DNA from: Pleionea mediterranea
Lineage (GTDB): Bacteria > Pseudomonadota > Gammaproteobacteria > Enterobacterales > Kangiellaceae
Length of the DNA: 64,000 nucleotides
Direction: 5' to 3'
Assembly: GCF_003148745.1 (NCBI RefSeq)
Contig: NZ_QGGU01000001.1
Span: forward strand, 75,536-139,535
The notes below the pieces were generated by a model. That model was not told the DNA's origin. It ran no database searches and saw only the letters and a program-made list of their open reading frames with translations. The position numbers and the translations under genes are program-made. Positions 20,840 through 29,892 of this stretch are shown here, in pieces (the stretch's first letter is position 1; the number at the start of each line of letters is the position of its first letter).

Positions 20840-22243
20840 ATGGTTCCTGTTGTCGCCCTGGTGGGGCGTCCCAATGTTGGGAAGTCCACCTTATTCAATC
20901 GATTAACGCGTTCTCGTGACGCGTTGGTAGCCGATTTGCCAGGGCTTACCCGCGATCGTCAGTACGGTCACGCCAAAATTGAAGGCCGGCCATTTATCAT
21001 CATTGATACCGGAGGTATTACTGGCGGTGAAGTGGGCATTGACGGTCATATGGCCGAGCAATCAAAAGCGGCGGTTGAAGAAGCCGACATAGTTTTGTTT
21101 GTGGTGGACGCCCGCTCAGGATTAACCGCAGTGGATGAAAGTCTGGCGCGTGATTTACGGACATTCAGCAAGCCGGTTCATCTGGTGGTGAATAAAGTCG
21201 ACGGCATTGATGTAGATGCCGCTCTGGCTGACTTTTATTCTCTTGGGTTTGAAAGTGTTAATCCCATTGCCGCAGCGCATGGGCGAGGCATGTCGGTGTT
21301 ATCGGAAGAGGTGTTATTGCCGATAGCGCCTGATCTGGAACAGGTTGAAGAAGAAAACCAGAAACGGGCCAGACATCCTAAGTTTGCGATCGTTGGCCGG
21401 CCAAATGTGGGCAAATCGACGTTAGTGAACCGTATGCTCGGTGAAGATCGGGTAGTGGTGTTCGATATGCCGGGCACCACGCGCGACTCTATTTATATCG
21501 ATATGGAGCGACGGGATAAACCTTATACCATCATCGATACGGCGGGGGTTCGTCGTCGTGGAAAAGTTCGAGAAACTGTCGAAAAGTTTTCGGTGTTAAA
21601 AACCTTGCAGGCCATTGAAGACGCCAATGTGGTGATCATGACCTTCGATGCCCGCGAAGGCATCGCTGAACAAGATCTCTCGTTACTGCGTTATATTATG
21701 GATGCGGGTCGTTCTCTGGTAATTGCCATCAATAAATGGGATGGCATGACCGAAGAGCAAAAAGACGAGGTGAAAAGCGAAATCAGTCGTCGCATGATGT
21801 TTGCCGATTTTGCTCGAATGCATTTTATTTCAGCTTTGCACGGCTCTGGCGTTGGCGATCTTTTTGAATCGGTGGATGAAGCTTTTAACAGCGCTAACGT
21901 AGAAATGAATGCTTCCAAACTAACTCGCGAGCTAGAAATTGCAGTCGCGAAACACGCGCCGCCTACCATTAAAGGCTTTCGCTGTAAGTTACGTTACGCA
22001 CACCCTGGTGGTCACAATCCGCCGCGAATTGTTATTCATGGTAATCGCACCAGTAAGCTGCCGGAGTCTTATCAGCGTTATCTGATTAAGCACTTTATAC
22101 GTGTATTAAAAATTGTCGGTACACCAATAAAGCTGGAATTGAAAGAAGGCGATAATCCTTATAAAGGCAAAAAGCAGGAAATGACCCGACGTCAACGACT
22201 CAAGCGCAAACGTACCATTAAAAAGTTTGGTAAAAAGAACTAA
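20840..22243 (+). CDS. der: Der (EngA), double-GTPase ribosome assembly factor
   Basis: A 467-residue GTPase with two G domains and a C-terminal KH-like domain, needed for 50S subunit maturation. I start at ATG 20840, giving [17 protein letters not shown]. The longer in-frame reading from 20798 lies inside bamB. The P-loop GRPNVGKST occurs twice (about 9-17 and 190-198). [12 protein letters not shown] and [11 protein letters not shown] are the switch regions, and NKVDG and NKWDG the G4 motifs. A basic tail ([18 protein letters not shown]) ends the protein, as in the family. Confidence 0.97.
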   Translation: MVPVVALVGRPNVGKSTLFNRLTRSRDALVADLPGLTRDRQYGHAKIEGRPFIIIDTGGITGGEVGIDGHMAEQSKAAVEEADIVLFVVDARSGLTAVDESLARDLRTFSKPVHLVVNKVDGIDVDAALADFYSLGFESVNPIAAAHGRGMSVLSEEVLLPIAPDLEQVEEENQKRARHPKFAIVGRPNVGKSTLVNRMLGEDRVVVFDMPGTTRDSIYIDMERRDKPYTIIDTAGVRRRGKVRETVEKFSVLKTLQAIEDANVVIMTFDAREGIAEQDLSLLRYIMDAGRSLVIAINKWDGMTEEQKDEVKSEISRRMMFADFARMHFISALHGSGVGDLFESVDEAFNSANVEMNASKLTRELEIAVAKHAPPTIKGFRCKLRYAHPGGHNPPRIVIHGNRTSKLPESYQRYLIKHFIRVLKIVGTPIKLELKEGDNPYKGKKQEMTRRQRLKRKRTIKKFGKKN

Positions 22244-22277
22244 TCCACTTTGCGATTTTTCCGCAGTATTTCATTCT

Positions 22278-22306
22278 AAAAGGCCAGCCATTGCTGGCCT
22301 TTTTTA
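22278..22306 (+). terminator. Terminator of the hisS-der operon
   Basis: The stem aggccagc (22281-22288) pairs with gctggcct (22293-22300) around a 4-base loop, flanked by AAA and TTTTT. It lies 35 bp after der. Confidence 0.92.
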
Positions 22307-22462
22307 TGCTGTCTTAAATTTAGCCGATTCGGTTTGCAGCATTTTTGCTTAACCCTATATATTGACTAAACTTAGTTTGAGCAAAGGTATTAACTATAAG
22401 TGCTTTTGACTTAGGTTTAGAGAAGTATCACCAGCGATCAGTCAATTTAACGCGAATCATTT

Positions 22463-23323
22463 ATGACACAAACCAGCAAAGATCACGAAAGCTTAATCAA
22501 CAAACTTTCCATTCCACCACGGCCCGAAGCATTAATCGTGGTTAATGAGGAAAGTAAACATGAATATCCTGATATCGAAAAAATTGCCGAAGCTATAGGT
22601 AGTGATGTCAGTTTGTCGGCGGCGGTGTTTCAAATCATTAATTCTCCAGCATTTCGCGTCAGCCAGCCAATCACCAATATTCAGCAAGCCGTTAATCTAT
22701 TGGGAGTAAGCCGTGTTGAACGAGTGGTCACGGTTGTGTCTTTGCGCAGTGAATTAAGTTCAGATTTGAATCTGGGACGTTTTTGGGACAGTGCCACGGA
22801 AATCGCCAATGTATCTAGCCAGTTAAGCGCTAAGTTAACGGGCGTGAGTAGCGATGATGCCTACACACTTGGTTTGTTTCATGGCGCAGGAATTCCTTTG
22901 ATGATGCAGGCATTTGATGACTATAAAAGTACTTTAATAGAAATGAACAGCACCGAGCGATATCCGGTTACTGTGCTAGAAGAAGAGCGGTTTGGCGTTA
23001 CCCACAATAAACTAACCTATTTATTACTCAAAAAATGGCATTTACCTGAGCACATTGGAAAAGCCGCTTACTTTCATCATTATCGATTTAGTGACATGCT
23101 GAAATCCGGTCAAATTGGTGACGACGCCTTGTCGTTATTGGCGATTCTAAAAATGGCAGAAGATGTCAGTGAAACTTATCGACAAGCCTGGCGACAAAAT
23201 GAACAAGCGTCTGAATGGGAGCATGCAAAAGAAGATCTGACTTCTTTTTTAGGCATCGATCTAGAAGATTATCGTGAGATAAAAGATGACCTGCTGGAGT
23301 GGTTAAACCTTGAGTATCAGTAG
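22463..23323 (+). CDS. HDOD domain protein
   Basis: A 286-residue protein made mostly of one HDOD domain (about 12-210). IPPRPEALIVVNEESKHEYP, DVSLSAAVFQIINSPAF and IQQAVNLLGVSRVERVV are typical. The HD-type metal ligands are not preserved, which is normal for HDOD. HDOD proteins act in signalling, often near c-di-GMP or chemotaxis systems, but no catalytic role can be read here. It and the next gene lie between der and xseA, which are neighbours or near neighbours in related genomes. Confidence 0.88.
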   Translation: MTQTSKDHESLINKLSIPPRPEALIVVNEESKHEYPDIEKIAEAIGSDVSLSAAVFQIINSPAFRVSQPITNIQQAVNLLGVSRVERVVTVVSLRSELSSDLNLGRFWDSATEIANVSSQLSAKLTGVSSDDAYTLGLFHGAGIPLMMQAFDDYKSTLIEMNSTERYPVTVLEEERFGVTHNKLTYLLLKKWHLPEHIGKAAYFHHYRFSDMLKSGQIGDDALSLLAILKMAEDVSETYRQAWRQNEQASEWEHAKEDLTSFLGIDLEDYREIKDDLLEWLNLEYQ

Positions 23324-23406
23324 TGGTTTTGAGTTTTCTTGTTTTAACTGTGAGGAAAGTAGAGTTCCATAGTTATATTGAGTGATGTTGCAAATAAGCG
23401 ATAATT

Positions 23407-23874
23407 TTACCGGTTGCCTAGATCAATAAGCCTATATTCTAGCTTTGCTTTTTTACGCAATTGATATTGTTTATAAAACTCTACAGCTTGTTTATTTTGA
23501 AAGTATTCGATAGGAGGTATTTGACCACTTTCAAATAAATAGGCTTTTGACATGTGATACATACCTCTGCTCCAGAGTAATAATGAAGCCAAAGCAACAC
23601 ACCAGAATATTATTTCTATCTTCCTGAAAATGCCTAATTTTAATCTTGAATATATAAGTGAAATAAGCCAAAAGAAAAATGAGCATAGTATTGCAATTGT
23701 TAATTTAAATATGCTGTTTTGAGCTTCATCCTCAAAACCAAAAGCATCATTTAAACTAACTAAATTTCCAGTTACTGCGTAATTTATATAGTAGAGCTGA
23801 AATAGAGTCCAAGATATTAGAAGTACACTTCCAAATAGTATTAATTCAAAGTAATCGCTTTGTGTTTTTTTCAT
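23407..23874 (-). CDS. Small membrane protein of unknown function
   Basis: About 155 residues from ATG 23874 (MKKTQSDYFELILFGSVLL). A TTG five codons earlier is an alternative. Three hydrophobic segments are visible, at about 9-30, 53-75 and 84-102, then a basic, Tyr/Gln-rich C-terminal tail. I do not recognise a family. Base composition is clearly more AT-rich than its neighbours and the gene sits alone between der/HDOD and xseA, which suggests a later arrival. It could be an orphan or an immunity-like protein; nothing proves either. Confidence 0.65.
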   Translation of the reverse strand: MKKTQSDYFELILFGSVLLISWTLFQLYYINYAVTGNLVSLNDAFGFEDEAQNSIFKLTIAILCSFFFWLISLIYSRLKLGIFRKIEIIFWCVALASLLLWSRGMYHMSKAYLFESGQIPPIEYFQNKQAVEFYKQYQLRKKAKLEYRLIDLGNR

Positions 23875-23935
23875 CTTGAGCTCTAGCAATAAATTTTATT
23901 CGCGGTAGTGAGATTAAACAAGAAACTTTCAAATA

Positions 23936-25309
23936 TTAAGTGTCCGACTCCTTTTCCGAATTAACAGATAACACCTTGCTGGTCACCGTACCATCTTTAA
24001 AACGAGTGACCAGTGGATCTTCTTTATTAATATCAGCAGTGCTTTTGATCAGTTGTTCTTTCTGAAAGGCAATGGAGTATCCGCGCCCCAGTGTTGCCAG
24101 TGGGCTCACTGTGTTTAATTGTGCGCTGGTTAGCGCCAGTTGCTGTTGCTTTTTATTCAACAAGGTTTGAAACGAAAACAGAAGTCGTTTGCTTAATGAC
24201 TGATTGCTCGATTCCGCTTGTGATAATTGCTTTTCCGGGTGTAACTGGATCAGTTTTAAGTGAGCGTTGCTTAATTGATGACGTTTGTCGCTGTAATTGT
24301 TTTGTATTTGTCGTTGCAGTCGGCTTAACAGATTGTCCAGTTTTGCTGCATGAGTTTGCAACAATGGTTCCGGATCGGTCAGTCGCAGTGACAATGAATG
24401 AAGCTGATGTTGATGCGCCTGCAGTTGCTGATTCATGGCACGGAGCAGTTGCGCATTTAATTCGTCCAGCGATTGCATAATGTCGTGTTGATCGGCCGAC
24501 AATAATTCCGCTGCCGCAGAAGGTGTGGCAGCTCGTAAATCGGCAACAAAATCGCTGATGGTAAAATCGATTTCGTGCCCCACCGCTGAAACGGTCGGTA
24601 ACTGACTTTCAGCAATGGCGTAAGCGAGAGCTTCTTCATTAAAACACCAGAGATCTTCGAGCGAACCACCGCCCCGGCTGATAAGCAGCACATCAACTTC
24701 ATTGCGACGATTGGCCTGTTCTATGGCTTTAATTATTTGTTGATGGGCTGTTTTTCCCTGAACCTGAGCCTGGTAAATTATGATTTGGGTCATCGGGAAG
24801 CGCCGTTTTAATACACTGGTAATATCTTTGATGGCTGCGCCAGTCGGTGAGGTGACTATGCCAATTCGCGCCGGGTTAATGGGGATGGCTTTTTTACGTT
24901 CTGCCGAAAATAATCCAGCTGCCTGCAGTTTTTCTTTTAACTGTTCGAATTGAAGTTGCAGATTGCCAAGCCCGGCGGGCTCCATAAAGTCCACCGCCAG
25001 TTGGTAATCACCGCGTGCTTCATAAAGGGTTACCTTGGCTCTCAGATAAACTTGCATGCCATTTTCAGGGCGAAATTTAAGCTGTTGATTGCGCCCACGC
25101 CACATGGTGCATTTTATCTGGGCCTGCTCGTCTTTAAGGGTGAAATACCAATGGCCGGATGCAGCAGCGGTAAAGTTGCTGATTTCGCCTTCAATCAGCG
25201 TAGAGCCAACGTGAGTTTCCAGTATCTTTTTAACCCGACGATTCAGCTCGCTAACCGAAAGGTAGCGGCGCTCAACGGGTTTTCTGGGCTGCAAAACGGG
25301 TTTTAACAT
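23936..25309 (-). CDS. xseA: Exodeoxyribonuclease VII large subunit
   Basis: A 457-residue XseA. The N-terminal OB-fold (about 18-110: LSVSELNRRVKKILE, EGEISNFTAAASGHWYFTLK) binds single-stranded DNA. The catalytic core contains RIGIVTSPTGAAIKDI, LISRGGGSLEDLWCFNEE and AVGHEIDFTISDFVADLRA. A long coiled coil follows, and the tail LGRGYSIAF is typical. It degrades single-stranded DNA with XseB, which is not encoded nearby. It is divergent from guaB, as in E. coli. Confidence 0.96.
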   Translation of the reverse strand: MLKPVLQPRKPVERRYLSVSELNRRVKKILETHVGSTLIEGEISNFTAAASGHWYFTLKDEQAQIKCTMWRGRNQQLKFRPENGMQVYLRAKVTLYEARGDYQLAVDFMEPAGLGNLQLQFEQLKEKLQAAGLFSAERKKAIPINPARIGIVTSPTGAAIKDITSVLKRRFPMTQIIIYQAQVQGKTAHQQIIKAIEQANRRNEVDVLLISRGGGSLEDLWCFNEEALAYAIAESQLPTVSAVGHEIDFTISDFVADLRAATPSAAAELLSADQHDIMQSLDELNAQLLRAMNQQLQAHQHQLHSLSLRLTDPEPLLQTHAAKLDNLLSRLQRQIQNNYSDKRHQLSNAHLKLIQLHPEKQLSQAESSNQSLSKRLLFSFQTLLNKKQQQLALTSAQLNTVSPLATLGRGYSIAFQKEQLIKSTADINKEDPLVTRFKDGTVTSKVLSVNSEKESDT

Positions 25310-25654
25310 TCGACCTGCTCTAGTGTTATTCTGCGTTGTCGTTTTTAATGGATTGTCGCGGTTATTTAGCAGAAATGCTCATTATGGCTTTTGTAAACAT
25401 TCCATGCATTGTAACTGGCTGATATTTATCACAATACTGTTTGTGAAATAGCGGCTTAACCCTGCTTGATCTACGTTTGTTGTGTCAGTTAAGCATTGCT
25501 TTAATCTGTTACCAGGCTTGGTGCAGTGTTTTATAACCAAACCGGTCGTCAGTTTATCATTTAGCGCCATGAGAAGCATTGTTCTAGCTTCTGGATAAAT
25601 GTTATAATCCCGCTTTGGTTTTTCAACCGTTTCCCTGCAAGGTGACTCTTTATT
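25310..25654. other. Divergent xseA-guaB intergenic region (345 bp)
   Basis: No gene is seen. The region holds a TATAAT before guaB and no recognisable PurR operator of the E. coli type. The frame readable on the minus strand (25382-25579) has no family resemblance. Confidence 0.6.
25579..25608 (+). promoter_or_regulatory. Probable promoter of guaB
   Basis: A perfect TATAAT (25603-25608) has a ttgttc (25579-25584) 18 bp upstream as a weak -35. The -10 box lies 46 bp before the ATG. Confidence 0.45.
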
Positions 25655-27121
25655 ATGCGAATTATTGAGGAAGCTCTTACTTTCGACGATGTTTTATTGG
25701 TTCCGGCGCATTCTACCGTATTGCCACATCTGGCTGAACTAAAAACTCAACTGACTCGCGACATTTCTCTGAATATTCCTTTGGTTTCTGCGGCCATGGA
25801 CACTGTTACAGAATCCAGTTTGGCGATTGCTCTGGCGCAAGAAGGTGGCATGGGCTTTATTCATAAAAATATGAGTATCGAACAGCAGGCCAATGAAGTT
25901 CGCAAAGTGAAAAAATTTGAAAGCGGTGTGGTGAATGATCCCATTACCGTTACCCAGAACATTTCAATTGCCGAGTTAAAACAAATAACCGCCGAAAATG
26001 GTATTTCCGGTGTACCAGTTGTCGATGGCGACGAGCTGGTGGGTATTGTGACCAGCCGAGATGTTCGTTTTGAGACTCATCCGGATCGTGCCATTTCAAC
26101 GGTTATGACGCCAAAAGAGCGATTGGTTACGGTTAAAGAAGGTGCTGAAACCGAAGAAGCTCTGGCACTGATGCACAAGCATCGTATTGAAAAAGTATTG
26201 ATGGTGGACGATAAATTCCACCTGAAAGGTTTGATTACCGTTAAAGATATTCAAAAAGCCGAAGACAAGCCTCAGGCGTGCAAAGACAAATACGGTCATT
26301 TACGTGTTGGCGCGGCTGTTGGCACAGGCGCTGAAACCGAAGATCGCGTTGCGGCTTTGGTGGCTGCCGGTGTTGATGTGATTTTGGTCGATACCTCACA
26401 CGGACACTCGCAAGGCGTATTGGATAAAGTAAAATGGGTAAAGCAGACTTACCCCGATGTGCAGGTGATTGGTGGCAATATAGCCACCGCAGATGGCGCG
26501 CTTGCCCTGGTTGAAGCGGGTGCCGATGGCGTAAAAGTTGGGATTGGCCCTGGTTCCATTTGTACAACCCGTATCGTAACCGGAGTTGGCGTACCACAAA
26601 TTTCAGCCGTTGCCAGTGTGGCTGATGCACTCAAAGACAAAGGCGTACCACTGATTGCCGATGGTGGCATTCGTTATTCCGGTGATATGTGTAAAGCATT
26701 TGCTGCTGGCGCCTATGTGGTTATGGTGGGCAGTATGTTGGCCGGTACCGAAGAAGCGCCGGGTGAAGTGGAGTTGTATCAAGGTCGTTCTTACAAGTCG
26801 TACCGTGGTATGGGATCTCTGGGCGCTATGTCGCAGAAACAGGGATCCAGTGATCGCTACTTCCAGAGTACCAATGCCGCCGATAAATTAGTGCCAGAAG
26901 GCATCGAAGGTCGAGTCCCTTATAAGGGCTCTCTGGTGACCATCATTCATCAAATGATGGGCGGACTTCGTAGCTCAATGGGTCTTACCGGGTGTAAGAG
27001 CATGGACGAGATGCGAACCAAGGCGGCCTTTGTAAAAGTGACCGCAGCGGGTATGAGCGAGTCGCACGTACACGATGTGCAAATCACCAAAGAAGCGCCC
27101 AATTACCAAGTGGGCAAGTAG
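25655..27121 (+). CDS. guaB: IMP dehydrogenase
   Basis: A 488-residue IMP dehydrogenase, NAD-dependent, converting IMP to XMP, the first committed step to GMP. The barrel begins [21 protein letters not shown]-domain pair interrupts it (about 95-205, [20 protein letters not shown], and [20 protein letters not shown]). The catalytic loop is [15 protein letters not shown], with the nucleophilic Cys in its centre, and the mobile flap contains [10 protein letters not shown]. Length and motifs are canonical. guaA follows after a terminator and a 217-bp gap, so at least part of guaA expression may be independent. Confidence 0.98.
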   Translation: MRIIEEALTFDDVLLVPAHSTVLPHLAELKTQLTRDISLNIPLVSAAMDTVTESSLAIALAQEGGMGFIHKNMSIEQQANEVRKVKKFESGVVNDPITVTQNISIAELKQITAENGISGVPVVDGDELVGIVTSRDVRFETHPDRAISTVMTPKERLVTVKEGAETEEALALMHKHRIEKVLMVDDKFHLKGLITVKDIQKAEDKPQACKDKYGHLRVGAAVGTGAETEDRVAALVAAGVDVILVDTSHGHSQGVLDKVKWVKQTYPDVQVIGGNIATADGALALVEAGADGVKVGIGPGSICTTRIVTGVGVPQISAVASVADALKDKGVPLIADGGIRYSGDMCKAFAAGAYVVMVGSMLAGTEEAPGEVELYQGRSYKSYRGMGSLGAMSQKQGSSDRYFQSTNAADKLVPEGIEGRVPYKGSLVTIIHQMMGGLRSSMGLTGCKSMDEMRTKAAFVKVTAAGMSESHVHDVQITKEAPNYQVGK

Positions 27122-27145
27122 TCGCAAAAAGTAAACTATACTATG

Positions 27146-27178
27146 AGCCGAGGTTGCTGCCTCGGCTTTTCTATTTTA
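27146..27178 (+). terminator. Terminator after guaB
   Basis: The stem agccgagg (27146-27153) pairs with cctcggct (27160-27167), followed by TTTTCTATTTT. It begins 24 bp past the guaB stop, which implies partial transcriptional separation from guaA. Confidence 0.88.
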
Positions 27179-27338
27179 AACCCGAGCTCGCGTGACGTGA
27201 GTTAAGAAATGAATTGGCCTGTTTGGTTTTGTCCCATACGCGTTATAGAACTGGCGTTGATCGAAAGAGCACTGTCATTTTCTATTGAACAAGTTGGTCT
27301 GGCCAAATAAACGGTCTATCCCATAAAAGGTAATTGTT

Positions 27339-28916
27339 ATGTCCAAAGACATTCATTCCAGTCGAATTCTAATTTTGGATTTTGGTTCTCAGTACACCCA
27401 GTTAATTGCCCGCCGGGTGCGTGAAATTGGTGTTTATTGTGAGCTTTACCCGTTTGACTTAAGTGATGAAGCGATCCGTGACTTTAAGCCGGATGGCATT
27501 ATTTTATCGGGTGGACCAGAAAGTGTAACTCAGGAAACAACCCCGCGTGCGGCCAAGTCCGTGTTTGAGCTGGGTGTGCCGGTATTGGGGATCTGTTACG
27601 GCATGCAAACCATGGCGTCGCAACTGGGCGGTCAGGTATCGACATCCACCGAGCGCGAGTTTGGTTATGCGCAGGTTCAGCATGAAGGCGAGTCGGCATT
27701 ATTTTCTGCCATAGAAGATCACACCAATGAGCAGGGCGTTGGTCTGCTGGATGTCTGGATGAGTCATGGCGATAAAGTCACCGCACTGCCTGATGGATTT
27801 AAGTGCATTGGCTCAAGCGGTAACGCTCCTCTGGCGGCCATGGCAAATGAAGAAAAAGGTTTTTATGGCGTTCAGTTTCATCCGGAAGTAACACACACGC
27901 ACCAAGGCGGCCGAATTCTGGAACGCTTTGTGATGAAAATTTGTGGCTGCGATGGACTCTGGACGGCAGGCAATATTATTGAAGACGCGGTGGAGCAAAT
28001 TAAAGCACAGGTGGGCGATGATGAAGTGGTACTGGGATTATCCGGTGGTGTGGATTCGTCGGTAACAGCAGCCTTGTTGCACAAAGCCATTGGCAAAAAA
28101 TTGACCTGTGTATTTGTGGATAACGGTTTACTGCGTTTGAATGAAGCTGAGCAGGTGATGGCCATGTTTGCTAAAAACATGGGACTGAACGTGATTAAAG
28201 TTGACGCCGAAGATCGTTTTCTTGATGCCCTGAAAGGCGAAAATGATCCTGAGCGCAAACGCAAAATTATTGGCGGCGTATTTATTGATGTGTTTGAAGA
28301 AGAAGCCGGTAAATTAACCTCGGCCAAGTGGCTGGCTCAAGGCACCATTTATCCTGACGTTATTGAATCGGCGGGTGCCAAAACCGGTAAAGCACATGTT
28401 ATCAAGTCGCATCATAATGTGGGCGGTTTACCAGAGGACATGCAATTAAAACTGGTCGAGCCGCTGCGTGAATTATTTAAAGATGAAGTGCGCAAAATTG
28501 GACTGGAGCTTGGTTTGCCTTACGACATGTTGTATCGCCACCCATTTCCGGGACCGGGTCTTGGCGTTCGAATACTCGGCGAAGTGAAAAAAGAGTACGC
28601 GGATTTATTGCGTCGTGCCGACGCGATTTACATTGAAGAACTGTATAAGCACGATCTTTACCACAAAACATCGCAGGCCTTTACTGTGTTTCTGCCCGTT
28701 AAATCCGTTGGTGTAATGGGCGATGCTCGTAAATACGATTACGTGGTGTCACTGCGAGCAGTTGAAACCATCGACTTTATGACGGCTCGTTGGGCGCACT
28801 TGCCTTATGAGTTTTTAGAGCATGTGTCGAATCGTATCATTAATGAAATCGATGGCATTTCGCGAGTGACTTACGATATTTCATCGAAGCCACCGGCTAC
28901 CATTGAGTGGGAATAA
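27339..28916 (+). CDS. guaA: GMP synthase (glutamine-hydrolysing)
   Basis: A 525-residue two-domain enzyme making GMP from XMP. The class I glutamine amidotransferase domain has its triad at C86 (GICYGMQ), H181 and E183 (VQFHPEVTH). The ATP-pyrophosphatase domain has the PP-loop LSGGVDSSV. The C-terminal dimerisation domain ends with KPPATIEWE, as in the family. ATG 27339 is preceded by AAGGTAA. It lies downstream of guaB in the normal order. Confidence 0.98.
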   Translation: MSKDIHSSRILILDFGSQYTQLIARRVREIGVYCELYPFDLSDEAIRDFKPDGIILSGGPESVTQETTPRAAKSVFELGVPVLGICYGMQTMASQLGGQVSTSTEREFGYAQVQHEGESALFSAIEDHTNEQGVGLLDVWMSHGDKVTALPDGFKCIGSSGNAPLAAMANEEKGFYGVQFHPEVTHTHQGGRILERFVMKICGCDGLWTAGNIIEDAVEQIKAQVGDDEVVLGLSGGVDSSVTAALLHKAIGKKLTCVFVDNGLLRLNEAEQVMAMFAKNMGLNVIKVDAEDRFLDALKGENDPERKRKIIGGVFIDVFEEEAGKLTSAKWLAQGTIYPDVIESAGAKTGKAHVIKSHHNVGGLPEDMQLKLVEPLRELFKDEVRKIGLELGLPYDMLYRHPFPGPGLGVRILGEVKKEYADLLRRADAIYIEELYKHDLYHKTSQAFTVFLPVKSVGVMGDARKYDYVVSLRAVETIDFMTARWAHLPYEFLEHVSNRIINEIDGISRVTYDISSKPPATIEWE

Positions 28917-28943
28917 CGTCATAAGATTGATGCCGTTTAATAT

Positions 28944-28975
28944 CTAAAAAGCCGAACATATGTTCGGCTTTTTAG
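28944..28975. terminator. Perfect 32-bp palindromic terminator after guaA
   Basis: ctaaaaagccgaacat is followed at once by its exact reverse complement, giving a perfect 32-bp palindrome with an A-run on one arm and a T-run on the other. It should terminate on both strands. Confidence 0.92.
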
Positions 28976-29020
28976 TCTCGAATATTGAAACATATCAAAA
29001 TATTATTTTATAAAAAGTAA

Positions 29021-29638
29021 GTGTTAAAAAATCGAATGTTTAAAAAATTATCAGCAATCTGCTTTTCGTTTTTCAGTAGTAGTGCTAGCAAAAAAGAATG
29101 CTCTGATAAAAATGTCTATAAAACTTTGCAGGAACCTTCCGGGTTTTCTGAGCAGGATCACGTCTTTATGCGGCAGGCGCTATTGATGGCGGATGAAGCT
29201 GAGCGTAATAATGAGATCCCGGTTGGGGCAGTGCTGGTTCAGAATAATAAAGTCATAGCGCGAGGCTGCAATCGGGTGATATCGCAACATGATCCTTCAG
29301 CCCATGCGGAGGTGGCTGTGTTACGTGAAGCGGGCCAGCAACAACAAAATTATCGTCTGCCGGAAACTACTTTATACGTCACTCTGGAACCCTGTGCCAT
29401 GTGTGCCATGGCTTTGGTGCATGCGCGGGTTGAGCGAGTGGTGTTTGGTGCCAGCGACGGCAAAACCGGGGCTGCCGGCTCTGTTTACTCTCTATTGGAC
29501 AATCCGCAGAACAACCACCGAATAAAAGTGGAAGGCGGGTTATTACAGCCGGACTGCAGTCACAAGTTATCGGCCTTTTTTAAGCGACGCCGACAAGAGC
29601 ATAAGCAACGTAAGTTGTCGAAAAAACAGTCAAGTTGA
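29021..29638 (+). CDS. tadA: TadA, tRNA-specific adenosine deaminase
   Basis: A cytidine-deaminase fold enzyme that makes inosine 34 in tRNA-Arg(ACG). Zinc and catalytic residues are intact: H95 and E97 in SAHAEVAVL, and C125 and C128 in EPCAMC (numbered from GTG 29021). The C-terminus has SAFFKRRRQEHK. At 205 residues it is longer than the usual 165 or so. About 45 extra N-terminal residues (FKKLSAICFSFFSSSASKK) look like neither the deaminase nor a clean signal peptide. Starts at GTG 29021, ATG 29036 or TTG near 29126 are possible, none with a good ribosome-binding site. guaA-tadA adjacency is common in this group. Confidence 0.92.
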   Translation: MLKNRMFKKLSAICFSFFSSSASKKECSDKNVYKTLQEPSGFSEQDHVFMRQALLMADEAERNNEIPVGAVLVQNNKVIARGCNRVISQHDPSAHAEVAVLREAGQQQQNYRLPETTLYVTLEPCAMCAMALVHARVERVVFGASDGKTGAAGSVYSLLDNPQNNHRIKVEGGLLQPDCSHKLSAFFKRRRQEHKQRKLSKKQSS

Positions 29639-29763
29639 TGTTAATATTTGTTCTCGCACATGCTGACAAAGGGCGATTAAGCCTGTTCTGATCCGACCTC
29701 ATCCGATAAATCCTCACTGAAATAACCAAAATGCTCGCTAAATTTTTATAAAAAATGCGATCA

Positions 29764-29786
29764 GTGGTAAAATTTGCCACCTTTTT
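29764..29786 (+). terminator. Possible terminator after tadA
   Basis: A short stem gtggtaa / ttgccac (7 bp with one G-T pair, loop aat) is followed by CTTTTT. It lies 126 bp after tadA. A TATAAT (29786-29791) overlaps its end and may belong to icmF. Confidence 0.4.
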
Positions 29787-29892
29787 ATAATGAAGAGCGA
29801 TGGGCTGTTGTCTTTAAATACCAATAATGAACAGCTAATCAATAAGTTACAGCTCTTACCTTGTTAAAAACACAGTACAGGTGGTGACGGTT

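Noticed and set aside
26241-26630. Minus-strand frames inside guaB
   Set aside because: Antisense shadows of a well-supported gene, with Arg/His/Gln-rich composition.
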